NCBI GenBank assembly: GCA_023387635.1
Contig: JAEWHU010000153.1
Span: 1-15,754, forward strand
Direction: 5' to 3'
From: Bacillota bacterium
GTDB taxonomy: Bacteria > Bacillota > Clostridia > Lachnospirales > Lachnospiraceae
DNA: 15,754 nucleotides
The notes below the pieces were generated by a model that was not told where the DNA came from, did not search any database, and saw nothing but the letters and a program-made list of their open reading frames with translations. Below, piece by piece: positions 1 through 6,623 of the stretch. A program made the translations under genes and the position numbers. Numbering within the stretch: position 1 is the stretch's first letter; the number at the start of each line of letters is the position of its first letter.

Positions 1-2
1 AC

Positions 3-44
3 CGTGATCTGTTTGAAACTCAAGCTAAGAACTATATTGCATAA
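3..44 (+). CDS. C-terminal tail of an upstream gene (partial)
   Basis: An open frame entering from the left edge encodes RDLFETQAKNYIA and stops with TAA at 42-44. Codon choice and residue mix look like the end of a real protein, but thirteen residues are too few to assign a family. An alternative frame from base 1 runs to a stop at 94-96 and has a less protein-like composition. No terminator hairpin is visible between this stop and the promoter at 117. Confidence 0.35.
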   Translation, partial: RDLFETQAKNYIA

Positions 45-112
45 CCTTTTATACAGTATCTGGACGGACATGGACCACATATATGAACAGAAGTAAATAC
101 AAAAAAATATTC

Positions 113-124
113 GAACTTGTGTTC
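113..124. promoter_or_regulatory. LexA/DinR-like operator over the toxin promoter
   Basis: GAACTTGTGTTC is a perfect GAAC-N4-GTTC dyad. With flanking bases (C before, C after) it matches the Firmicutes SOS-box consensus CGAACRNRYGTTYC at 13 of 14 positions by my count; only the first base of the spacer (T instead of R) departs. It covers the -35 hexamer of the toxin promoter, so a bound repressor would exclude RNA polymerase. That LexA is the binder is inference from motif and position. Confidence 0.55.
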
Positions 125-145
125 CAAATTTTGGTATGATATACT
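117..145 (+). promoter_or_regulatory. Promoter of the small toxin gene
   Basis: The -35 TTGTGT (117-122) and -10 TATACT (140-145) are separated by 17 bp, with an extended TG at 137-138. Transcription should start near 152, giving a 5' leader of about 75 nt before the ATG at 228. In that leader CCCTC (198-202) can pair with GAGGG (217-221), the Shine-Dalgarno region, which could reduce translation of the full-length message. Confidence 0.65.
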
Positions 146-227
146 ATTTTTATCAAGATAGGAAAGATTTGGATGCATTCTTTGTTTGGCGCAAGTGCCC
201 TCTAGTACATAAAAAGGAGGGGTGCCC

Positions 228-314
228 ATGAGTATAAGTGAAGTATTGACTTTATTGTTACTTGTGTTTGCGGCTTTATCATATATAGATAATAAACAAA
301 ACAAAAAGAAATAG
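228..314 (+). CDS. Holin-like type I toxin peptide (28 aa)
   Basis: The ORF starts MSISEVLTLLLLVFAAL, continues with a short SYIDN segment and ends in a lysine-rich tail (KQNKKK). This is one hydrophobic membrane helix (about residues 6-20) followed by a positive C-terminus. The MSxxE-hydrophobic start and overall form match the putative holin-like toxin family (Hol_Tox) and resemble TxpA/Fst-type type I toxins. A strong ribosome site (AAGGAGG, 214-220) precedes ATG 228. The stop codon lies inside the left arm of a 16-bp terminator stem shared with a convergent antisense RNA. The expected role is membrane insertion and growth arrest when expressed without the antitoxin; this is inferred from the family. 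An SOS-type box sits on its promoter. Confidence 0.72.
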   Translation: MSISEVLTLLLLVFAALSYIDNKQNKKK

Positions 315-399
315 CATCCTGACCCGTCCAAAGTTTAGGATGCTATTTCTTTAAATTCTATACTGAGGGCATCAGATTTTGCATCTGATATCCTTTTCT
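300..399 (-). ncRNA. Antisense antitoxin RNA (about 100 nt)
   Basis: Transcription from the minus-strand promoter at 406-434 should begin near 399 and run back to the bidirectional terminator, ending near 300. The RNA would carry a 5' hairpin (ATCAGAT/ATCTGAT, 371-389) and a terminator hairpin. It is complementary to the 3' end of the toxin mRNA, including the last toxin codons and the shared stem. This convergent layout with overlapping 3' ends is the TxpA/RatA and BsrG/SR4 arrangement and, with its shared terminator, also resembles Fst par. The ends are estimates. Confidence 0.6.
305..352. terminator. Bidirectional terminator shared by toxin and antitoxin RNAs
   Basis: AAAGAAATAGCATCCT (305-320) and its perfect complement (337-352) form a 16-bp stem with a 16-nt loop. 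The plus strand continues TTTCTTTAAATTC; the minus strand continues with a clear T tract (CTTTTTGTTTTG). Both convergent transcripts can end here, which leaves them complementary at their 3' ends. Confidence 0.8.
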
Positions 400-405
400 A
401 TCTTG

Positions 406-434
406 ATTATACCTTAATATGGAAAATATATCAA
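406..434 (-). promoter_or_regulatory. Promoter of the antisense antitoxin RNA
   Basis: On the minus strand, TTGATA (429-434) and TATAAT (406-411) are spaced exactly 17 bp. This is closer to consensus than the toxin promoter, as expected if antitoxin RNA is made in excess. No ORF with a ribosome site follows it, so the product is most likely untranslated. Confidence 0.7.
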
Positions 435-485
435 TGATAATTTAGCAGTATTATCAAGTTAAGAAAAGTAGTTGTATATGATAAA

Positions 486-677
486 GTGAAGCAAAATGAC
501 TATAATGGTCAAATACTAATATATACACTCGTTATGAGAGATGGTAGTAAGAGGGAGTTTATGATTTCGACTAACATTGTATCCATAGATGGAGTATATT
601 ATAAAACAAAATATGCTCCCGTAAATGAATTATCTAAACTCTACGATAACCTAAAATATAACCCAGTTAAACAATAA
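486..677 (+). pseudogene. Small unknown ORF, probably a 5'-truncated remnant
   Basis: From GTG 486 the frame encodes 63 residues including YNGQILIYTLVMRDGSKREF, a stretch mixing beta-strand-like segments and turns that looks like the end of a larger domain. The same frame stays open upstream to 441 (reading IIKLRKVVVYDKV just before the GTG) without an ATG. There is no Shine-Dalgarno before the GTG, and an in-frame stop lies at 438-440. This suggests a C-terminal fragment whose 5' part was lost next to the toxin-antitoxin module. I do not recognise the family. It could instead be a weakly translated small protein. Confidence 0.4.
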
Positions 678-721
678 TATAATTACAATTATACATATGA
701 ATTAATTAGGAGAATTATTAA

Positions 722-1135
722 ATGAATATTGAAATAAAAGAAAATGTAATACCAAGTTTAAACAAATTAATTGAGATATATTCTAATGTAGGATGGAATA
801 ACTATACTAACAATCCCAAAATGCTTGAAGCATCATATAAGAATTCGCTTAAAGTAATATCTGCATGGGAAAATGACCGATTGATAGGCATCATTAGAGT
901 AATTGGTGATGGTTACTCGATTATTTATATTCAAGATTTATTAGTTCTTAATGAATACCAACATAATGGCATTGGTTCTTTGCTCTTGGATAAGATTGCT
1001 AAAATATATGATAATGTATATCAGAAAATACTATTGACAGAAGACCAACCAAACACAATTGGATTCTATGAAAAATGTGGATTTAAAAAAAGTAATGAAT
1101 ATGGTTGTATAGCATTTGTAAACTTTAAATTTTAG
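722..1135 (+). CDS. GNAT family N-acetyltransferase
   Basis: A 137-residue single-domain acetyl-CoA-dependent N-acetyltransferase. The acetyl-CoA pyrophosphate loop is visible as QHNGIG (residues 80-85), preceded by the strand YIQDLLVL and followed by the helix SLLLDKI. The C-terminal GFYEKCGF is the usual late GNAT strand/helix motif. TAGGAGAA sits a few bases before ATG 722. Length is normal for a minimal GNAT. The substrate cannot be told from sequence; small molecules, amino-acid derivatives or protein N-termini are all possible. Its only close neighbour is the DUF5412-like gene 80 bp downstream on the same strand, and no terminator is seen between them. Confidence 0.88.
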   Translation: MNIEIKENVIPSLNKLIEIYSNVGWNNYTNNPKMLEASYKNSLKVISAWENDRLIGIIRVIGDGYSIIYIQDLLVLNEYQHNGIGSLLLDKIAKIYDNVYQKILLTEDQPNTIGFYEKCGFKKSNEYGCIAFVNFKF

Positions 1136-1216
1136 TGATTTAATGCTAGTGAATTTAGAAATTTGTTCTATCAGAAAGGTGTACTATGTAAAGAAAATTT
1201 CGAATTGGGGGAAATA

Positions 1217-1588
1217 ATGAAACAGAAAATAAAAAAGATTTTTATAAGAATCAGTATTATTATAGTTACAATGGTTATCGTGATAGCCTATGCGATTAAT
1301 TGGGCATTTTTTGATACTCAAAGAATAAAAGGTCAAGAATATCTTGCCGCATCAACTTCTCCCAATGATACATATACCGTAACTGCTTATTTAAATAATG
1401 GTGGTGCAACCACTAGTTATGCAGTTTTATGCACTTTAAAAAATAATAAAAATGGTAAAACAAAAAATATTTATTGGCAGTATCGTTGTGAAGAAGCTGA
1501 TATGGAATGGTTGAATGATCAAACGATAATAATAAACGGTTTGGAGTTGAATGTTAAAAAAGATGTTTATGATTTTCGAAAGCAATGA
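1217..1588 (+). CDS. DUF5412-type membrane-anchored protein
   Basis: I place the start at ATG 1217, which has GGGGG 5 bases upstream; an upstream in-frame TTG at 1163 lacks a ribosome site. The protein (123 aa) begins with a lysine-rich stretch and a hydrophobic helix (IRISIIIVTMVIVIAYAINW), then an exported soluble domain containing SPNDTYTVTAYLNNGGATT, NIYWQYRCEEADMEW and NDQTIIINGLEL. This pattern (SP-x-x-x-YT-V-x-AYLNNGGATT ... IYWQY) is what I recall of DUF5412 proteins in Firmicutes. The helix is probably an uncleaved anchor or signal sequence. No biochemical function is established to my knowledge. Confidence 0.7.
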   Translation: MKQKIKKIFIRISIIIVTMVIVIAYAINWAFFDTQRIKGQEYLAASTSPNDTYTVTAYLNNGGATTSYAVLCTLKNNKNGKTKNIYWQYRCEEADMEWLNDQTIIINGLELNVKKDVYDFRKQ

Positions 1589-1639
1589 GCATGCTTTTAG
1601 ATTAGGAGAAGAGGAAAGATACCTCCTTTAATACAAGAC

Positions 1640-1668
1640 TTGTTATAAAGTTATACTACATGTATAAT
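1640..1668 (+). promoter_or_regulatory. Promoter for leader peptide and methyltransferase
   Basis: TTGTTA (1640-1645) and TATAAT (1663-1668) are spaced 17 bp. Transcription should start near 1675, only about 16 nt before the leader ATG at 1691, which is the compact layout seen in attenuation leaders. Confidence 0.65.
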
Positions 1669-1687
1669 GAGTTATATTTAAGAAGGA

Positions 1688-1771
1688 GTTATGGCACTCT
1701 CTTATCTATGCTATAGTAACGAAAAAGTCATAACCTGTAATTATGCAGGATTTAAACTGAAAGAGGAAAAG
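1688..1771 (+). promoter_or_regulatory. Candidate translational attenuator with alternative hairpins
   Basis: GTTATGGC (1688-1695, including the leader start codon) can pair with GTCATAAC (1727-1734) with one mismatch. CATAA in that second segment can instead pair with TTATG (1741-1745), and adjacent CCTG with CAGG (1734/5-1749). TCTCTT (1698-1703) can also pair with AAGAGG (1761-1766), the ribosome site of the methyltransferase. These exclusive pairings, all within a translated leader, resemble erm/cat translational attenuation. The fold has not been computed. Confidence 0.4.
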
Positions 1772-1774
1772 TGA
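1691..1774 (+). CDS. 27-residue leader peptide upstream of a methyltransferase
   Basis: ATG 1691 follows a strong AAGAAGGAG ribosome site with close spacing and lies about 16 nt from the predicted transcript start. The peptide begins MALSYLCYSNEKV and ends KLKEEK. Its last codons contain the ribosome site (GAGG, 1763-1766) of the downstream methyltransferase, and its stop codon (1772-1774) lies just before ATG 1777, so the two genes should be translationally coupled. No membrane segment or known family is apparent. The likely role is regulatory, with stalling or translation status controlling the next gene. Confidence 0.5.
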   Translation: MALSYLCYSNEKVITCNYAGFKLKEEK

Positions 1775-1776
1775 TT

Positions 1777-2370
1777 ATGAATAAAGAAGAAAACCCTTCA
1801 AATGTAATGAGTAATTTAGAGAGAAAAATAAACTTTTTAGAGAATCCTGAACGTTTAAAAGTATTATCACCAGAAGAAATGTTGAGTATGCTCCCTATTA
1901 AAAAATCTAATACGATTTTAGATTTAGGTGCAGGTACAGGTTATCTATCCATTCCAGCAGCGAGGATGATTGATAACTTAGTCTATGCATTAGATTCAGA
2001 TTCTCAAATGTTAGAGTTTATAGATTCTAAATCTAAGGATAAAAATATTACAAATATCCAATTGGTTGAAGGAAGAACTGATAACATTCCACTTACAGAT
2101 GATTCAATTGATATTGTAATAGCATCATTAATTTTGCATGAAGTTAATCCGTTATCTAAAACGTTACAAGAAATTAAACGTGTTCTTAAAGTAGGCGGAT
2201 ATTTTCTGTGCTTTGAATATGAAAAAAATGAGAATTCGATGAGTGGTCCACCAATGCATATAAGAATTCCTGTATCAACTATGGAACAAGAACTAATAGC
2301 TGCGGGATTTAGTGTAATACAGAAATCATATCCAACTGACTATTTGTATATCATTATCGCTAAAAAGTAA
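1777..2370 (+). CDS. Class I SAM-dependent methyltransferase (type 11 / UbiE-like)
   Basis: 197 residues from ATG 1777; an in-frame GTG at 1771 is possible but sits only 4 nt from GAGG. Motif I is ILDLGAGTGYLSIP (residues 47-60), with the acidic ribose-binding residue in ALDSD (D73). Next come the EGRTDNIPLTDDSIDIVIAS segment and the motif III-like KVGGYFLCFEYEK. This is the Methyltransf_11 fold used on small molecules, quinones or lipids. The target is unknown. It differs from erm rRNA dimethyltransferases, yet it has a leader peptide and short-leader promoter that suggest inducible expression, perhaps by a translation inhibitor. A strong terminator follows at 2433, so it forms a two-ORF transcription unit. 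Confidence 0.88.
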   Translation: MNKEENPSNVMSNLERKINFLENPERLKVLSPEEMLSMLPIKKSNTILDLGAGTGYLSIPAARMIDNLVYALDSDSQMLEFIDSKSKDKNITNIQLVEGRTDNIPLTDDSIDIVIASLILHEVNPLSKTLQEIKRVLKVGGYFLCFEYEKNENSMSGPPMHIRIPVSTMEQELIAAGFSVIQKSYPTDYLYIIIAKK

Positions 2371-2432
2371 CACATATGATACAGGTAAATTGTACATCGA
2401 AACAAGTAAGTAATGAATACTGTTAAACAATA

Positions 2433-2476
2433 AAGGAAACTATAACTTTACACAAGGTTATAGTTTCCTTGTTTTT
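2433..2476 (+). terminator. Intrinsic terminator after the methyltransferase
   Basis: AAGGAAACTATAAC (2433-2446) pairs perfectly with GTTATAGTTTCCTT (2457-2470) over a 10-nt loop, followed by GTTTTT. This is a clear rho-independent terminator. Confidence 0.9.
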
Positions 2477-2510
2477 ATATCCTAAAGTATATAGCAAAAT
2501 ATTCTTGTAG

Positions 2511-2530
2511 TTCTTTTTAATTAAAAAGAA
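2511..2530. repeat. 20-bp perfect palindrome upstream of MATE gene 1
   Basis: TTCTTTTTAA followed directly by its complement TTAAAAAGAA has no spacer. It lies about 57 bp before the MATE start, where an operator could sit, but the composition is only A/T-rich and I see no convincing promoter hexamers around it. The second MATE gene has no copy. Confidence 0.3.
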
Positions 2531-2587
2531 AGTAATGGGGAGAATGGCAAATACCATAGGAAAAGAATGAATGGAGAAAGAAATAGT

Positions 2588-3877
2588 ATGATCAAGAAGC
2601 AATTTTGGCGATATGTATTGCCTTCTATGATAGCATTTTCATTTTCAGGGATATACGCCATAGTAGATGGCTTTTTTGTTGGGAGAAGTTTAGGTGATGC
2701 AGGACTTGCCTCCATCAATATAGCTTATCCCTTACAAGCACTTATCCAAGCAACCGGAGCTGGTATAGGGATGGCTGGCGCTATAGGATTGGCAATTAGT
2801 TCAGGAAAAAAAGATAAAGAAGCGGAAAAAGAATACCAAGGAAACACATTATTATTACTACTATTTATGAGTGTAATAGTTACATTTACTATTTGGATTT
2901 CTTATGAACCAATCCTTAAATTGTTCGGAGCAGAAGGTCAGACTTTGGAATATGCAAAATCTTATATGAAAATAATAATATATGGTGCAGTATTCCAGAT
3001 ATTTGGTACAGGGATAATTCCTATTATTAGAAACAATGGTGGGGCATTTGCTACCATGATTGCAATGCTAGCAGGATTTATTGCTAATGTTGTACTTGAT
3101 TGGTTATTAGTATATGTGTATCATTTTGGAACTGGTGGAGCAGGAGTAGCAACGATTGCTGGACAGGCAGTTTCCTTTATAATATCAAGTTCATATTTGC
3201 TTTTTAAAGTAAAGATATATAGGCACGTCAAGTTTAATTTGCATAGTAAATGCTTTAAGAACATTCTGGTTACTTCAATATCACCTTTTGGATTAACATT
3301 GACTCCAAACATAGTAATCATCATTCTAAACAAAGGCGCTAGTGTTTACGGAGGTGACGAAGCGGTATCTAGTTACGCGGTGATAAGTTATGTAGTAAGT
3401 GTGGTACAACTTCTGTTACAAGGTGTTGGGGATGGTGCACAGCCTCTCATTGGACGCTATTATGGTTCACGGGAGAAGGACTCATTAAATATAGTTCTTA
3501 AGATGGCATATAAAACAGCGTTTGGAATTACCACCGTCAGTATGATTGGTTTATATATTCTTAGAGAGACTGTACCTAAATTTTTTGGTGTATCCCATAG
3601 TACTTTATTAATGTATAAAGAAGTAATTCTATACTTTATTGCTGGCTTATTATTTGCCGCATTCTTACGTATAACCACTTCATATTTCTATGCAATATGC
3701 AATAATAAATCAGCATATATACTAATATATGGAGAACCATTGCTTCTAGGATTATTAGTAGGGGTAATTTTGCCAAAGCTTATAGGATTAAACGGGGTTT
3801 GGTTAGCTGTTCCATTAACTCAAGTGAGCTTGGCTTTTATTGGGTACATTATGATTAAGAGAATAAAGTTATATTGA
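2588..3877 (+). CDS. MATE family multidrug exporter, copy 1
   Basis: 429 residues from ATG 2588; an upstream in-frame ATG at 2567 is possible. I prefer 2588 because the paralogue at 5230 begins at the same residue (MIKKQFW) with a similar ATGGAG leader. The protein is almost all hydrophobic helices, about 12 as usual for cation/drug antiporters. Recognisable MATE segments are the N-terminal SGIYAIVDGFFVGRSLGDAG and LQALIQATGAGIGMAGA, then a QGVGDGAQPLIGRYYGS loop in the second half. It probably exports cationic or aromatic compounds using a Na+ or H+ gradient. It is bounded by its own terminator at 3895. The substrate is not predictable. Confidence 0.92.
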   Translation: MIKKQFWRYVLPSMIAFSFSGIYAIVDGFFVGRSLGDAGLASINIAYPLQALIQATGAGIGMAGAIGLAISSGKKDKEAEKEYQGNTLLLLLFMSVIVTFTIWISYEPILKLFGAEGQTLEYAKSYMKIIIYGAVFQIFGTGIIPIIRNNGGAFATMIAMLAGFIANVVLDWLLVYVYHFGTGGAGVATIAGQAVSFIISSSYLLFKVKIYRHVKFNLHSKCFKNILVTSISPFGLTLTPNIVIIILNKGASVYGGDEAVSSYAVISYVVSVVQLLLQGVGDGAQPLIGRYYGSREKDSLNIVLKMAYKTAFGITTVSMIGLYILRETVPKFFGVSHSTLLMYKEVILYFIAGLLFAAFLRITTSYFYAICNNKSAYILIYGEPLLLGLLVGVILPKLIGLNGVWLAVPLTQVSLAFIGYIMIKRIKLY

Positions 3878-3894
3878 CATTAGGATACATTAAA

Positions 3895-3935
3895 AAATAT
3901 GTCTAGGTTTACAAATAGAAGACCTAGACATATTT
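3895..3935 (+). terminator. Terminator after MATE copy 1
   Basis: AAATATGTCTAGGT (3895-3908) pairs with ACCTAGACATATTT (3922-3935) over a 13-nt loop; the following T tract is short (ATTTC). The GTCTAGGT core also occurs in the terminator of MATE copy 2. Confidence 0.75.
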
Positions 3936-4113
3936 ATTTCTGCCATGGTAATTCTATGTATACAAATAAAGATGTGTTATAAAAACAAAAGGACATTCAA
4001 TCAATTTTTAATGAATAATAGTTGGCTTTTAATTATAAATCTGTTAACATGATATTCATAATTTATGAAATAATACGATAGACAATTACATAGGTAAAGG
4101 AGATACTTAAAAT

Positions 4114-5079
4114 ATGCAATTTTATTTTGCACCAATGGAAGGGGTAACTGGGTACATTTATAGAAATGCTCATAATACTTTCTTTCATAATATAGACAAA
4201 TATTTTACGCCTTTTATAGAACCTCAGCAAAACGGAAAATATAAAACCAAACAGATGAAAGATATCTTACCTGAAAACAACAGGGGATTAGTTGTAATAC
4301 CACAAATACTAACAAATAAAGCACACCATTTTATCAATTCTTCTAAGGAAATAAAGCAGTTAGGTTATAATGAGATTAACTTGAATCTAGGATGTCCTTC
4401 AGGCACTGTAGTATCAAAACATAAAGGATCTGGGTTTCTATCACAAAGAGAAGAACTTGAACGATTTTTAGACGAAATTTTTTCTGCTTCTATTACAAAA
4501 ATATCAGTAAAAACAAGAATAGGAATAGAACAGCCTGATGAATTCTATAAATTGATTGAAATTTTTAACAAATTTCCTATGGAAGAGCTTATCATACATC
4601 CAAGACTTCAAAAAGATTATTATAAAAACAAACCTAATATGGTAATTTTTAAGGAAGCATTAGCTTTAAGTAAGAATCCAGTATGTTATAATGGAGATAT
4701 TTTTACAGCAGATGATTACAAAAAGTTTTTGGATGAATATTCTAGTGTGAATACAATAATGCTTGGTAGAGGGTTAATCGCTAATCCTGGATTAATTAAT
4801 GAGTTTAGTAATAATAATGTACTTGATAAACAAAGACTAAAAGACTTTCATGATTTAGTTTGTCAAGATTATCAAAAAGTACTATCTGGTGATGTAAATG
4901 TATTATACAAAATGAAAGAATTATGGTTTTATATGATTCATATGTTTACAAATCATGAGAAATACGCAAAAAAGATTAAAAAATCACAAAGACTCGGTGA
5001 TTACCAAGAAGTAGTTGCAAGATTATTTAGTGAGCAAGAACTTATAGAAGGCTCAGGATTTTTAACATTAAATAAATAA
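4114..5079 (+). CDS. dus: tRNA-dihydrouridine synthase (Dus family)
   Basis: 321 residues, FMN-dependent TIM barrel that reduces uridine to dihydrouridine in tRNA with NAD(P)H. N-terminal FAPMEGVT is the family signature. The catalytic cysteine is C94 in NLNLGCPSG, followed by KHKGSGFL. K133 in SVKTRIG and H162 in IIHPR fit the FMN/substrate site; YNGDIFTADDY and MLGRGLIANP are the usual phosphate-binding loops. AAAGGAG lies upstream of ATG 4114. It is a single gene inserted between the two MATE paralogues, with no functional link evident. The specific tRNA position cannot be assigned; it looks like the short Firmicutes type rather than a clear DusA, DusB or DusC. Confidence 0.93.
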   Translation: MQFYFAPMEGVTGYIYRNAHNTFFHNIDKYFTPFIEPQQNGKYKTKQMKDILPENNRGLVVIPQILTNKAHHFINSSKEIKQLGYNEINLNLGCPSGTVVSKHKGSGFLSQREELERFLDEIFSASITKISVKTRIGIEQPDEFYKLIEIFNKFPMEELIIHPRLQKDYYKNKPNMVIFKEALALSKNPVCYNGDIFTADDYKKFLDEYSSVNTIMLGRGLIANPGLINEFSNNNVLDKQRLKDFHDLVCQDYQKVLSGDVNVLYKMKELWFYMIHMFTNHEKYAKKIKKSQRLGDYQEVVARLFSEQELIEGSGFLTLNK

Positions 5080-5109
5080 AAATACGAGTAAAGATTTGTG
5101 AGGGCATTT

Positions 5110-5135
5110 CCATACTATCTACTTGTATAGTATGG
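5110..5135 (+). other. Perfect hairpin between dus and MATE copy 2
   Basis: CCATACTAT (5110-5118) and ATAGTATGG (5127-5135) form a 9-bp stem with an 8-nt loop. No T tract follows, so it is not a standard terminator. It could be a weak terminator, an mRNA 3' end stabiliser for dus, or an operator for the MATE gene 95 bp downstream. Confidence 0.4.
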
Positions 5136-5229
5136 ATTACATAATGGGGTTTACAAACGATAAAAAATGATTGAAGCAACAATCGGTTCTTTCAATTATT
5201 AAGTAAAGAAATGGAGTTAGAAAATTAGT

Positions 5230-6513
5230 ATGATTAAGAAACAATTTTGGATGTATGTGTTGCCATCTATGATAGCATTCGCATTTTCAGGAATATATGC
5301 CATTGTGGATGGTTTTTTTGTTGGACGAAGTTTGGGAGATGCAGGACTTGCTTCAATTAATATAGCATATCCTCTACAAGCTTTGATACAAGCAACTGGT
5401 GCTGGTATAGGAATGGCAGGTGCCATCGGTTTAGCAATTAGTGTTGGAAAAAAAGATAAGCAAGCTGAAAAAGAATATCAGGGAAACACTTTAATCCTAT
5501 TACTAATGGCGAGTGTAATATTGACAATTTTTATATGGCTTACATATAGTCCCATCCTTTGGCTGTTTGGAGCAAAAGGTCAGACACTTGAATATGCAAA
5601 ATCTTATATGAAAATAATAGTCTATGGAGCCATATTTCAGATATTTGGAACAGGACTACTGCCTATATTAAGAAACAATGGGGGAGCAGTTACTGCTATG
5701 GTTTCAATGTTTGCAGGATTCATAGTAAATGTTGTATTAGATTGGCTATTAGTTTTTGAGTATTCCCTTGGAACTGGTGGTGCTGCAATAGCAACTGTGA
5801 TTGGACAGGCCGTTTCATGTATAATAACTATTTTATTTTTGATATTTAAAGTTAGAATTTTTAAACATGTAAGTTTTAGTTTGGGTAGTAAATACTTTAA
5901 GAATATTCTCGTTACTTCGGTTTCACCTTTTGGATTAACATTAACTCCAAATATAGTAATTATTATTCTTAACAAAGGTGCTAGCGTTTATGGTGGTGAT
6001 GAAGCGGTATCCAGCTACGCGGTTCTTAGTTATGTAATATGTGTAGTCCAACTACTATTACAAGGAGTAGGTGATGGCTCGCAACCTCTCATTGGACGTT
6101 ACTTTGGAGCTAAAGAGAAAGAGTCATTAAAAACTGTACGAAGGATGGCATATCAAACAGCATACGGAATAACTGTAGTATCTATGATAAGCTTATATGT
6201 CTTAAGAACTGCAGTTCCAAAATTGTTTGGTGTTTCCCAAGAGACTTTGTCCATGTATAAGGAAGTATTGCCTTACTTTATTTCAGGGTTATTATTTGCT
6301 GCATTCTTACGTATTACTACATCATATTTTTATGCTATTTGCCAAAATAAGGCGGCTTATATTCTTATCTATGGTGAACCAATACTATTAGCTTTATTAG
6401 TAGGTGTAATCTTACCAAATATGATGGGCATAAATGGAGTTTGGCTAGCAGTTCCAATAACACAGGGATGTTTGGCTGTTGTTGGGTATGTTTTGATGAA
6501 GAGAAGAAAGTAG
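5230..6513 (+). CDS. MATE family multidrug exporter, copy 2
   Basis: 427 residues, colinear with the copy at 2588 along its whole length and identical through long blocks (for example IYAIVDGFFVGRSLGDAGLA and LTLTPNIVIIILNKGASVYG). It has about 12 hydrophobic helices, the same QGVGDGSQPLIGRYFG loop, and a C-terminal lysine/arginine tail. Divergence is concentrated in the central helices (around residues 90-110 and 195-225) and the C-terminus, where substrate or ion preference may have shifted. GGAG lies 13 nt before ATG 5230. A strong terminator at 6535 separates it from the MarR operon, so MarR control of this exporter would have to act through an unseen operator. Confidence 0.92.
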   Translation: MIKKQFWMYVLPSMIAFAFSGIYAIVDGFFVGRSLGDAGLASINIAYPLQALIQATGAGIGMAGAIGLAISVGKKDKQAEKEYQGNTLILLLMASVILTIFIWLTYSPILWLFGAKGQTLEYAKSYMKIIVYGAIFQIFGTGLLPILRNNGGAVTAMVSMFAGFIVNVVLDWLLVFEYSLGTGGAAIATVIGQAVSCIITILFLIFKVRIFKHVSFSLGSKYFKNILVTSVSPFGLTLTPNIVIIILNKGASVYGGDEAVSSYAVLSYVICVVQLLLQGVGDGSQPLIGRYFGAKEKESLKTVRRMAYQTAYGITVVSMISLYVLRTAVPKLFGVSQETLSMYKEVLPYFISGLLFAAFLRITTSYFYAICQNKAAYILIYGEPILLALLVGVILPNMMGINGVWLAVPITQGCLAVVGYVLMKRRK

Positions 6514-6534
6514 TTGTGATTTTAGAGTGTCCAT

Positions 6535-6577
6535 AAAAAAAGTCTAGGTTTCGATTAAGAAACCTAGACTTTTTTTT
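6535..6577. terminator. Strong terminator after MATE copy 2
   Basis: Seven A residues plus GTCTAGGTTTC (6535-6552) pair with GAAACCTAGAC plus T's (6559-6577) over a 6-nt loop, ending in an uninterrupted T run. The A/T symmetry makes it potentially bidirectional. It shares the GTCTAGGTTT core with the MATE copy 1 terminator. Confidence 0.9.
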
Positions 6578-6601
6578 ATAATATTAGAATATAATATGAA
6601 T

Positions 6602-6623
6602 AATATCTTGACGTTAAGATATT
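6602..6623. promoter_or_regulatory. MarR operator 1
   Basis: AATATCTT-GACGTT-AAGATATT is a perfect dyad with 8-bp arms. The -35 hexamer of the marR promoter (6608-6613) lies in its centre. It is typical in size and A/T content for a MarR dimer site. Confidence 0.7.

Noticed and set aside
1777..2370. Erm-type rRNA methyltransferase, suggested by the leader peptide.
   Set aside because: The motifs are those of a Methyltransf_11 small-molecule type enzyme; the rRNA adenine dimethylase NxxY/F-type motif is not seen.
5637..5975. Long antisense open frames within the MATE genes.
   Set aside because: They mirror each other because the sense genes are paralogues, lack ribosome sites, and encode low-complexity isoleucine/proline-rich products typical of shadow frames.
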